In this document: one piece after another, positions 1-12,636 of the stretch
Layout: the number at the start of each line of letters is the position of its first letter
How positions within the stretch are numbered: position 1 is the first letter of the stretch
From: Diphasiastrum complanatum
Lineage: Eukaryota > Streptophyta > Lycopodiopsida > Lycopodiales > Lycopodiaceae
Direction of reading: 5' to 3'
Assembly: GCA_029204225.1 (NCBI GenBank)
Contig: CM055098.1
Span: forward strand, 16,479,775-16,543,774
Length of the DNA: 64,000 nt
Position numbers and translations under genes: made by a program
The notes under the pieces: generated by a model
Seen by the model: only the letters and a program-made list of their open reading frames with translations
The model's database searches: none
What the model was told of the DNA's origin: nothing

Positions 1-491
1 TTAAACTAGTATAATAAGTTTTGATCCATTGGTAGCTACTTGAGATCTACCACACACATGAGTTACCAATTACGTAGGGTATCCACTATTAGAAAAATGC
101 GATAGTTGACTATTATTTTAAGAAATAATCTATTCAAGTTAAATTGTAATTGGTTTGGGCCAAATGTTATTAAAGGAAAAAAAAGCCGGCTAAAGAGCTT
201 CTTTGTTTGTTTTTATACACTGGGAAATTTAGTACTACTTGTAGTGGCTTGTTGTAGCTTCTTCAAAATAATGAGAGGAGTTAGTAAAGATTTTTGTAGG
301 TCATTGTTCTATGCATGTCCTTAATTACGACTTCATATTTTGTATGTAAGTGTATGGCATCCATGAGGGTTGGGTCCTTTTTTAGTATAATACATGATGG
401 TGAGCATTTTGCACTAGGCTTTGGCTTCTCATATCATTGTATGCCTTGGATATTTTATTTTTCAAATAAATTTAACTTGGGAAATGTTCAG
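1..491. other. Intronic sequence upstream of first visible GMI1-like exon
   Basis: No exon or repeat can be supported here. The stretch is AT-rich and ends in the polypyrimidine/AG acceptor at 490-491 that precedes the first recognised exon. The missing N-terminal part of the gene (the ATPase region, if it is a full GMI1 type) should lie upstream of the window. Confidence 0.5.
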
Positions 492-2285
492 GTTGGTGAG
501 CAGGGGCACGTCAACCTTAGTGGCCTTTTGAAGCTTTCTGGAATCTACAACTCAACAGGTGCCTAACTCTCACATCTTGGTTGTAATAGTCGAATGGTTG
601 TAATAGTCGAATAAGCTTTGCAAATATTGCCCATGCATGTTGTACCGTTCATCTTAATTGAGTCTTAATCTAGATAGAACAATGAATTTTTATATGCCTC
701 ACTAGACAAAAAAGGGAATCTTTATAGAACTATAAATTTGGTTCTTAAAACTAAGAGTATTTATAGTTAACTATGCCTTGCTCTTTGGAGTTCTTCAAAG
801 GTGGTTGATGGTTATGGTGATCATGCACAATACTTTATGAAAAAGAGAGAAAGTCTACAATGGAAGTTGGAAAGATTTGATGAAAATGATGTTTTTGTTT
901 GATTTCTTCATTAGTGGCATTCTATTCTTGACGAGTGTGATTGCTTGTGGACAATATGTTACTTGGATGCCATGCTCCTTCTTTCCTATGTGTTATTGTC
1001 ACGAAGCAAAATATAAATTGCTAGAAAATGCTTCACCTATCCATAAGTTCTCCATCCAAGAGCTACCCTCCAAGCTTGGAACCACCACATGCATCTCAGA
1101 GCCTGGCTCCATGCCAGACTTGGCCATATGATATTCGAGTGGGGGCCCTCTTGTAGGAGGATGCACTATTATCCCTCATGCATGTTGATTAGGTTCATTG
1201 CCATTATCCTATCCTCTGGAAGACTCCATGAAGGTTCCATTTTAGGGCCTCATTGTGGGTATAAGTATGATCTATTATATTGATCTCTCTCTCTCTAGTT
1301 TCCTTAAGCATTCTCTTTGCCGCTTTCTAGAGTTAGTTCTTGCTTATGTGCTACTTATTCGTCTAGCTATTGGTCTGTTGTAAACCTGTTCATAGCTTCA
1401 CCCTCCAAGCTACATCATGTGTTGTAGCATCATTCATATCCAATGCTATTGAAGTTACTAGACAAGTCAAATGTCTTTTTTTGAAAGGCTAGTTTGACCT
1501 TTTCTCATCGTTTTCTTTTACCAACTTAAATGAGTACATTGCATATTTTTCATGATAATTGTTGAAAACAAAGGCACTTGCTTATAAGGTAGAATGGCTC
1601 ACGTTGATTATAGAAGTCTCCTGTTATGGGATAAATAAGAACATTTTGTTTCTGGAAGCACAAAAAATCCAATCTTTTTACTCTTAGAGATTGTCTCAAA
1701 GGGTATCCAGGCCTATTGTATAGCCCTAGAATTTGAAAATGCTCTATGCTATGGTATGAGGCTTACTAGATGTTCACTTTTGCAGCTAAACTCCAAGTGC
1801 TTTCTGAACTTGATGAGGTTATGCTTATTCACAACTTTGAAATTCAAAAGAGGACATTGAGGATCATCTCGGAGGTGTGCTTTTTATCAAATGATAACTA
1901 TCCTTTGTCGATTGTCCTTTAACTAGCTTTCTATTCATTGCTTTGAAAGTTGATGTAATAAGTGTTCCTTTTGGTATAATGGTCTCAGTATTTTATCCAT
2001 ATAAGTCTAAATCATGAAGTTCTTGATGCTGCAAATTAGGTTCCAGTAAAGACCTCCATCTCTTCATTGGTGGACCTCGTTGTAGAGATTGTCGATGAGA
2101 ATGGAAACGTTGACAAAGAAATGGATGGTGGATATCATTTTTTGATAGCAGATTGCATCCCCAATCTTACCTTCCCTCTTAAGCATGGCAAATGTGTGGT
2201 TCAAGGTTTACGTTCACCAAAAAAAGTAGGAGCTTGGCAAATTCAACTATCACATTCTTACCACTCTGAACTACAAGCAATAATT

Positions 2286-2359
<74 letters not shown>

Positions 2360-5300
2360 CATCTTCCAAATAGTTGTAGTATAGTGCATGTTACAATCTA
2401 GTTGGACTTTTGATATTTCATGCACGGTCTTATTAATTATTTAGTTAGTTAGATTGTTTTTTGAGGATGTTGATATATGCTCCCATGATATGCCACAAAC
2501 TTGAGATGTACTTTTCATCTTATGTCTACCTTGAAAACATTAGTAAAGCTTTTTCCCTTTCTCTCTCTACCTTTGTCTCTAGATTTGGAATTTTTGACAT
2601 CAATCCTTTTAATTATTGAGGCAAATCTCTCTCTCTCTGACAGTTAGCAGTATATATGCTCCCATATGTTTCATATATCATTGCATCCTTTTTAGTTTCA
2701 GTTTTCAGTTTAGTTTATAGCAGTTAGATTTGTATTTCTGTTAGAAACTTGGAGACGTTTCATACGCTCCTACAATTACGACATACTTGACATATACTTT
2801 GACTAGTCTTATATGTCTTTTGGCATGGAAAAGACATTAATAAAGCTTTCTTTCTTTCTTTCTTTCTCGTGCGCTCTGCTCTTGTTCAGATGGAGAGGTT
2901 TTCCTCTACTTATTACGTGCATGACCCTGATACTCACTGTCGTCTTTTCTCTTCGGCTATTTCTTCAGTTGCATTGTATTCAGCAGAGACATGGTGTCTA
3001 GGCTTATCTAGCGACACTTGGAGTGACATCTCGCGTTTGCAGATTCACATGCTTAGTCAGATGATTCGGGCTAAGCAGTTAGTTTCTCATGAGATTATTT
3101 TGGCGGAGTTTGCTTCTACTCCACTGATTGTAGAGGCTATTTTCAGGATCATCACATTCATTCACAGAGTCTCGGAGCTGGATTCTTCCAAATACGTGGT
3201 AGCGGCTTTTACATCTTCTCGTACTTTGGTCGGGTAGCGGGCTAAATCCTCATGGTTTCAGTATGCTTCGGACTTTCTACATAGCTGGGGACTTTCTATG
3301 TCTGACCTCCCAGATGGAACTCATGCATTCATTCGCCAACAATATAGAGCATACATACACACTGTCTGGTTTGATCTAGATCCATCGCGGGTTAAGCTTC
3401 AGTTCTATCACATTCACTTTCTTCACCTTGATGCTTCAGGACTTCCCGTCAGACCGAGTTATCTCTCCCAAGGTGCTGTCTTGTGGCCTGTGCTACCGCA
3501 TTGGTCAGCTTCGGGTCTCTTCATCAGCTCGCTATTGAGACAGGCAGATACACGGACACGCCACGGATCTGTCAGTGCTGTACACTACAGGAGGTTGAGG
3601 ATGAGTTTCATATTATTTTCAGATGTCCAGCTTACTATGAGATCAGTGGCAGATACCACTATCTTTATCGGGATATTCTATTCACACTTGATTCCTTCTT
3701 TGCCTATCCAGATGCGAGATGTGTTGGTTTGCTATCACGAGAGATGTTCTCTTTCAGATCTTCTCTTATGTTGGATGATCAGGATGTTGACCACTGCCAG
3801 CCACATATTACACTTTTCTTTCAAAAAAGAGTTAGTGAGATTGATATTCCAGCTCGACGACCGAAGCTCTAGCGTCTTCCTCAACCATCCAGATCTGGAG
3901 TTCGCCACTAGAGGCTACCATGTGCCTCACGCCAGATCACAGTTTTTCTCTCTCAGTTAGTAAGTTCTATTCCTCCGCGTAGCTGGTGGTGAAACTATTG
4001 CTTTTGTACCCTCACCATAGTTGGAGGTTAAGCTTTGGTTTTATTTTCGGTTTATTTCTGTTTTATTCTATGTTTTAGGTGATAGAAATAAGTCCGACAT
4101 AGACAATGCTCCTTTCAGGTGTACTTTTTCTTTGTCTTATGTGCCCAAGGGCACTCTGTAGACATTAATATATTCTATTCTATTCTTGGAAGTTTGCGCT
4201 ACCTCTCCATCTCCATATTGACTTCAGCTTCCTTCTTGTACTCATGCCTCTAATAATTGTCATGTGAATCTACTACGTGCGACTATTGAGAAGGATGCTC
4301 CTCGCCTTGGTACTTTTTCAACTAATTGAGAGTTATTTTGTCATGGCCATATTCGGTTAAGGACCTGGAATAGTCCTAATATGGTAGATCGGCCCTCCAG
4401 TATTCGAGATTGTTGGTCACGCCATGATTTAATTCCATGTGAAGGCCAGTTTGTGACTAATAACCTGGAGAGGACCCAGACACTCTAATTGAGACATATG
4501 GAGTATTGCATGTCTGTGTGACGGATATAGGCAGGAGGACTGCATGAAGAGATGTGATCTATTTATAGTTGACCTGCATGGCGGTTGCATGGACTCATGG
4601 ACATGACTCTACTCTCTATATAATGAGGTAGGGATTCTCCTGTTGACATATTGGGTTTAGGTGACCAGTTTCTTTCTTCTCCTCTAGCTTTCACATGGCA
4701 TGGCTTGGGGGCTAAATCCAAGTTTGATCTAGGATTGGTTGGGCGGTTTGGCTCCATAGTCTCTCGGTTCTCCTATCCTCATCTTAGGGGTATTCCCTTT
4801 AGCGGCTTCACATTGGTATCAGAGCATGGGCTAAGATGCGGTCTTGGATAGGAGTGGAGGCAAGCACTAAATCGGATTCGAAGTGCAGATTTTTTCAAGG
4901 GAATTTTGGAATGGGATTCACTAATTCTGGTTTTGAAGCATGGTTATCAATTATGGTGGTAGAGTGCTCTTTTACTCGATCATGGTTGTAAAGATGTTGT
5001 GAATTAGTTTTGAATTCATTTTGAAAATTCTTGTATCCTTGATGAATCTTTCGATTGATGTAGAATGATCTACTTGTGTGGATCATGTTGTTTAGTAAAC
5101 ATCGGTTTTTACTTGAGCATGGTTTTGCATAACTAGCATGTGTTCGAACCGTAATGAATCTTGGTTTGTAGCTTTTGTTCATCAATTTGTCCGTTGTATG
5201 AACTAGAAGCGAGGTCGGAACTGGATTCTGGTATTTGCGTGTGAGGATTTGAAAGTTTTATATTGATAATCCTCCAGATTGACATGCATATTAGTGGACA

Positions 5301-8300
5301 TAAACTGGATTTGCAGTTATTCAGTTATGCTAATTTCTAGCAGAGTGCAAGGACAATTGATTGTCGATCTACATGTTTGATTTAAGACAGCTCCCCGTAG
5401 AAACGATTTTAATGATGCTGATTGTTTAGTGAATCCTAGTTGTTGGAGCAGATTAAAAAAGACACATGCAGTTGAAATCTCTGTGAAACCCTTCATGGAG
5501 TATTGCTCGCTACCTCAGTGAGGAGTTGAGATTTATAAAGCTGATGAAGCTCCTTCCTCGGTCCTATGGACATTGAAGTTGCCCTGATCTGTGAATTTAG
5601 GAATCTGAAGTCCTAGCAACAGTTTGTTGTTTCCTGCCCTTCTAACAAACCTGTTGAGGTTGAGGGCCGTGGAATGATAGCAAAGCGTGGGTTGGCTGCG
5701 CCTAGCAGGATGATTTCTGGATCTAGAGTTTTGTTAACAAAAGATGCTGACTTGTTGCTTCCACCTTGCATGGCCAGAAAAGCAGCATTGGATGCCTGGA
5801 AGGTGTAGGTTGCGCTAGCTGCTCGATGGATGGCTGCTTGTGAAAGCTTCTGGTGATTGTGAGAACCATGGATGCATCCTCATGGATGATTACCACTAGA
5901 AAGTTTGAACTAGAGAGGCAACTCAGAAACCTTCTCTTCTTGTGAACCTCTCTTAGGGTTAAGTGTATAAGAGGGGTATGTTGTGTACATGTCACTGTGA
6001 ACAAAAGTTATTTTGAGGGAGTTACGTGGTCGATGGTTTTTGGTAGGTAGAGGTTTGGAACCTTAGTTCAACTGGGAATTTGGTAGTCAATTTTAAAATG
6101 GGTGATTTTCGTATAAATCTATCAGTAAGAATGAAATTGTCGATTCTACAGTCCAGTACTATGGAACGTTTGGAAGAAGAATTCGGGACGATATAAAATT
6201 TTGCTATCCTAACAGTTCGTCTATGAATTTGGTTCATAGATTTAGGATGACAGCAAGTTATTCGGTCGTCATGGGTTACCATTTCCAAGATGGTATCCGG
6301 TTCAAGAAAATTTAATTTTTTTGGTATTGTGCTTGATGGTGACCAAAGTTTGGGATGCATGTGTTTTCCCCAGATTGAAAATTAAAATTGAATTTTTCTT
6401 TTTTGTTGAATTTCAAATTTGGTTAAAATTTGGAGTTGGTTACTTGTTTGGTATATTTGTAGATGATATATCATTAGGAATGGGTCAAGTTAACGCTTGT
6501 GCAATTACTCGTTAAATTGAATTTAAAATCGTTAAACAATATGAAAAGGCCAGAAAGGATGAGTGAACTCTTTATCTGAGTAGTAAAATTTTGTTTGGAT
6601 ACGGTTAAGAGTTACTGAAAACCTATTGGAAGGATTTTCATTCTTGTAATTTCATATTCTAAGTTTGGATAGTCTTTGTCAATACTAACGGAGTAATGCC
6701 AAACCGATCAATAAAAAAGAGAAACAGTCCAAATTTATTGGAATAATAGGAATTAAAAAAAAACGGATTTCATTTTCAGTTAAATTCTATGGTGAATTAT
6801 ATTCAAGGAAGCATACTAGTGGTGGTTTTCATACTAGTAGATGATTTTTGGTATATTGGTTATTCAGCCCAGGTATAGGATAGAAATGAAATTGTTTTAG
6901 ACTTTTTTCCTACAGTAACTAATTTTAAACATCTAGTACCTTAGCTGGAGTAGATTTTCAGGTGACTGAAAATTCTAAGGAGGGAAGAAGAGTGGACATC
7001 AGTGGTAGTAAGTGTGATCAGGAAATGTATTTCGTAGTTAGGATTTTGGTAATTCCAGTAAATAATTGCTAATATAAGATATTAATTTCCTGGATTAATT
7101 CATTTAATTGAATTTGTAACTGATATCTTTGTGACCATTGAGTAGTCCGCAGTTTTGGATGTCAATTGTGATGTTAGAAGTGAAGTCTGATACATGGATT
7201 ACACTGGATCTGTTAGTTGACAGAAGCTTGTTCCTAGATTTGATGCATCAGGGTTTCAAAGCTTATCATTAACTAGAAAAGATCAAAATGTAATGTGAAC
7301 CATGCTAGTTCTTCTGTTTAGATCACAAGATCAGGTGTGGATTGTGGTATCCATATGAGTTAGTCATCCAAATAAATGGATTCTCTAGTGTTAGGAGTAG
7401 AAGATAATATCCTATATGGATTATAGGACGACTAGATGATCAATGGATCTGTAGAATATCAGATAAGGCGGTTAAGGGTTTTTTGGAAGGAAAAGCTGAT
7501 GGTATGGGACATCAGTAATTTTGAAAAGGGAATTTTAGGACTGTAAAGATCTGATGATCAATGGTGTGTTTTAGTACCTAGTCGCGATATTGGAAAAATA
7601 AAACTGTTTGGTCAAGTGTGGGGTATTTTGGAAAATTTTGAGGTTTAATCTAGATCCCAATGTGGTATCTCATTATTTACAAAATCAGAGGCCCTCAAAT
7701 CTATTTTTCGCTTTCTTAATTAATCATTTACTTCTTAGTTATTTCTCGAATATAGACATCAGGCTGGGTTATATGATTCTTTCCAGCATGAAGCTATTCT
7801 TCTGAAAGACTGTTATGTCATATAAATTACTACTTGTGTGAATACACTTGGAATTCAGATAAATTCTAAGGTTAAAGTGTTTCAATCTCTTAAACCTAGA
7901 ATATCTCTTTGTGCATAAATGGATTTCAATGGAATGGTAGTTCTATCACTCGGGTTGAAAATATTTGAAGGAAAAGTCCTGTTTGTAATAGAGTGAATCC
8001 TTTTGTGGAATGCACTTATTACTGACTTTTCATGGATTTGGATATTTTCATATATCATCTTTCCAGTTAACTTTTATTGAAATTGATAATTTCTTTAAAA
8101 GGGGGGGTGAAGTGATGGGATATCATTCTATTTGGGAATCTATTGGTTGCATAGTTTTCTGAAGCGAACCAGCTATGGTATAGTAATGAGATTTTTCTGA
8201 AAGCAATTTCGGATAGATTCAAAGCATAGTTGCACTGCGTTTCTGAAACGCGTTTCAGAATCACGTTCAGAAACGCATTTCGGAAATTTTGAAAAAATTC

Positions 8301-11300
8301 CAGGAATGTTTTTTTTAAAAAAAAAATTTGGGTTATTTTTTTGGGCAATATGAGTATCAGATGAAAGCTCTAATTAAGAGCATAATTACTGTGTAATTTG
8401 CCGACTGTTTCGGGTGCAGGATGGTCCAGTTCAGGTGCATTAATCCATGTTGGGTTCTGTCAAGGATAAAAATTCAAAACTAACCTCTAGCATGTCTGTT
8501 ACGATCACAGCTGGTCCCAGTAAGTGTGTTTTTTCTCAGGGAGTGGAAGGCCAAGTCATGAAGAGGCCTTGCCGTTGGGGCCGGGGGCTTTGCCCCCCAA
8601 ACCCCCCACCGGGGGGCTACCGCCCCCCGGACCCCCTGTTTCTCGAGGGGCTACCGCCCCTCGAACCCCCTGAGCATTTATTGAAAACCAAAGCAAATAA
8701 CAACCAAATAGCTATTGAAAATAAGATTTGTTTGTGCCCCATCTACTACACTTTTGAGAGGCAAAACGCTCGTTTGACCATTGATCCCCTATAAAAAGTT
8801 CAGCCATAAGCTATTTTTCCAAATATTTTTTTTTTGTGCGATTTTGGGAGGAGAAACGCGTTTCTCAGAAACGCGGTTTCCGAAACGTCTCCTCACAGAA
8901 ACGCGATTCTGTGCAACTAAAGTAAGATACCTAATTGGAACTTACCGAATAAGAGGAATTCTCTAGGGATTGTGTGGACAATTTGGATATAGAACAGGTT
9001 TGATCTATTTTGCTTGTAAGACACATGATTAGTGAATCATTTGGATTCATCAGTTAAGATTATGTGCATTGGATATACAGTATTCTTGGGATAGGGTATT
9101 CGTTAGTTAAGGAATAGGCTCGGCTCATAAGTGATTGTATCCTAGAGCGCTCAATTGGATAACAAATCATAATGGATCCAAGAATAATATCTGAATTGAT
9201 ATTCAGCAGCACTTTGGTTATCTAGATTTGATTCTAGATTGTAATCTAAAGTTTTTGTAGTTGAAGATGATTGTCATTTTGGTATGCGTTCAATGTTGGA
9301 CATATACTCCAGTATCTTGTAAATGATTAAGGTTTTGGATTCCAGGAAATTATGATAGACGAATCATATGAATCTACATATTTATGATTGACGGATCATA
9401 AATAGATACTTAATCATTGTCAGAGGATTTAAAGGAATGGTGATGATTCTTAAGCGTGATGATTAATTCTTGATCTATTATTTGAGTAAGAATTCAAATC
9501 AGTGTTTTGAATCTCTCTTTTCAAATATCTTATTGAGAGCCTATGGATCTCACAAGATAAGTTATCTTATTTGTGGAGAATTTAATTAGTCTAGTGGATG
9601 CTATTCTACTACAGTTTATGGTCTGCAGATGCTTGAGTACAGTTCTTCATTTGATTGGATCTCCAGGTATCATAGGAGACAGACAAGTCTATTAAGATGA
9701 ATGAATGCTATTTTCTTGCATTTGGTGCTAGAAATAGGAGCATTTAACTCAAAAGAGTATCTGGGATACACAGAGTCGAGTTTTAGTCATTCTATATCTT
9801 AATGATTCTCCTAGAGATTCTAGCTGAATGAATTATCATATCTTAGAATTAGATTCTAAGGATAGTTGTACTTGAAAGCTTTTTATGAATTATTTGCCAG
9901 AGTTTGTGGATAATTCCAGATTGTAACTAGTATTATTTTTCTTTACCTTTAATCTCCTAAGTTAGGGAATATTTCACTCAGTGGTTCATGTAAGTGTTTT
10001 ACATCGAGGTGATGTTACTAACTTGTGTTGAGTGTAAACTTGTTGAGAAAATATATCTTTTAGTGTACTTTTCCAAACTAGAGTTTGTACTCCAGAATAG
10101 AAATTAACGAACTGTTTTTCTTTGAGTACTTGTTTGATATGAAAGTCAGTCTAAGGATAATGATTTTCTCGGTTAATATTGAAAGTTAAAGAAACTGTCA
10201 TTCTTTCCTGTTTTGAGGAGCTTCTCAGGATAGAAGCAATTTAAGGAGGGAAGAATGTCATGGCCATATTCGGTTAAGGACCTGGAATAGTCCTAATATG
10301 GTAGATCGGCCCTCCGGTATTCGAGATTGTTGGTCACGCCATGATTTAATTCCATGTGAAGGCCAGTTTGTGACTAATAACCTGGAGAGGACCTAGACAC
10401 TCTAATTGAGACATATAAAGTATTGCATGTCTGTGTGACGGATATAGGCAGGAGGACTGCATGAAGAGATGTGATCTATTTATAGTTGACCTGCATGGGG
10501 GTTGCATGGTTTCATGCACAGGACTCTACTCTCTATATAATGAGGTAGGATTCTCCTGTTGACATATTGGGTTTAGGTCACCAGTTTCTCTCTTCTCCTC
10601 TAGCTTTCACATGGCATGGCTTGGGGGCTAGATCCAAGTTTGATCTAGGATTGGTTCGGCGGTTTGGCTCCATAGTCTCTCTCTTATTGTATTCTCCTAT
10701 CCTCATCTTAGGGGTTTTCCCTTTAGCGTCTTTACGTCTTTCCTTTTTGTCCAACATCTATTTTCCAAGTTAGATAGTACTCTAGTCGGCGTCAGGTTTA
10801 GGTCGATGTTCAATGGGATGGTCGGCCAGTTGCAGAGGCTACTTGGGAGCCTGTGGATGTTTTCCATCATATGACTTTGATTTTTGATCAGGCTCGTGGT
10901 CTTGCTAGAATCTTGGAAATATTTTGCTTTTCGAATGAAAAGACATTAATGAAGCTTTCTTTCACTTTCTCTCAGATATTTTATTCATGAGAGCAAAGTT
11001 TTGTGTAGTTACGCTAGTTTTGTCTTCTGATCTAGTAGTTGTTTGTTTCTAGAGACATTTATATGCTCTTTTTTAGAATTTATCATACTTGAAATGTACT
11101 TATTTGGTCTTACATGCCTTTTGGCATTACAGGACATTTAAGCTGTCTTCTTTCTCCTTCGATGTTAATAAATGTTCCTGATCTCTTGTCCAAGATTTGC
11201 ACATTCCATAAAATCAAGGCTATTCATCTTTGAAAGTAGTGAAACGCTTTATCATTTCGATTTCATGTAAAAGAAGTTCTTTTTTCCCTCAATGAATGAT

Positions 11301-12574
11301 TTATTCAAGATGAAAAGAATGAACTAGATAGTGGTGTGTCCCTACTTTGATTCAAGTCTATATGAGCCAAAGCAATATATTTTCAAGACTTTTCTTTTTA
11401 ATGGAGAACAATTGAGGAGCTGCTACTAACAATCTAGTCTTATATTAAGAAGGCGATGAGGGTTTTTTTGAGTTTCAACACATTTTGTAGTTTAATTGGA
11501 TACATATTGTAGCTCAATGTGGCACATATTGTAGCTGAGGTGGAGTGGTGACATGAAAATCAGGTGGAGGTTGGGAGTTTTTCTCCTACACAGAAACCTG
11601 CAGATGATGAGTGGGATATGCATCAGTTACCAAAGGATGATAATGTTTTTCAGATACGAAGGGTCAAAGATCATGCGAAGGTATGATGGTATTGCACTTG
11701 TATTTTGCAAGAAACTATTATGGATGTGCTTGATCTCAAATGCTTATCCTTCCCAACAATAGCTTGACTAGAATGATATTTCATTATTTATTGTGTTTTA
11801 TGATTACGTACACCAGGTCTACATTTGTGCAAACAACCTATCAATGATGTTTGTAAAAACCAGACATTTCTTTATGCGTTCATGCATACAAGTCATATAG
11901 TAACATATCACCATATCTTACAACTTATAAAAGAGTTTCTTTCATTTTGATCTATTGTTGTGACACTTTACCAACATCAATGACTAGTAATACATTTGGT
12001 TCATATGGTGAATTCTTAAATGTCTGTGTGCATGTATATTGGATAAATAACATAAAGGAACTAGGTAGAAGCATATACAATCATTTGAAGTAAGCTACAT
12101 GGATTATATCTATCCTTCCTAAAGTCTTATTCTTGAATAATCAATTCTTGATTACAGTCAAAGCATCAATAAGCTTGTTACTGTACCACATCTTTAAGAT
12201 TTATCACTAAGCATGCTCGTCTTCTTTGGTGTTGTCGGCTTTTTAGATATGTTTATGTATTGGTAATTTTGGTTCCAAAGAAAGTAATCTCTACTTTGGT
12301 AACCTTGGTGCACCCAAACTAATGCTGATTGGTACTACAGGATTTGACCAAAAGATATGAAGAGCAAGGTCGAAAAGCCAAGAAGCTTGAGGTTGAAATT
12401 GAAAAGCTACTACAAGCAAAGAAAGATCTTGGCACAAGAAAAGCAATACTTGAAGGTTGTCGACACAAACAAAATATCTATGCATTGACTTAATGAACAT
12501 GAAATGAGTGGTAGTAGAAAGTCCTACGTAGTTCTTGTGCAAAAATCTCTCTAAGATTATTATGAGATGTCTTC

Positions 12575-12636
<62 letters not shown>

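Larger units (their letters stand above)
4339..10736 (+). mobile_element. Non-coding LTR retrotransposon (LARD-like), 6.4 kb
   Basis: Two near-identical LTRs (4339-4812 and 10257-10736) bracket 5.4 kb of AT-rich DNA in which I find no gag, protease, reverse transcriptase or integrase motif. Both LTRs start TGTCATGG. The 5' LTR ends in CA and is followed by TGGTATCAGAGC, the tRNA-iMet primer-binding sequence. A purine tract precedes the 3' LTR. The flanking pentamers TATTT (4334-4338) and TCTTT (10737-10741) look like a target-site duplication with one change. High LTR identity with no coding capacity means it depended on proteins supplied by a relative. It is inserted in the GMI1 intron. Confidence 0.85.

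Noticed and set aside
2067-2384. ORF beginning at 2067 and ending in Ser-Leu repeats
   Set aside because: The real exon is 2040-2288 with phase-0 borders; the tail is the microsatellite.
8577-8672. Rho-independent terminator or organelle DNA insert
   Set aside because: There is no bacterial context, no adjoining organelle gene is seen, and the cassette sits inside a nuclear foldback element.
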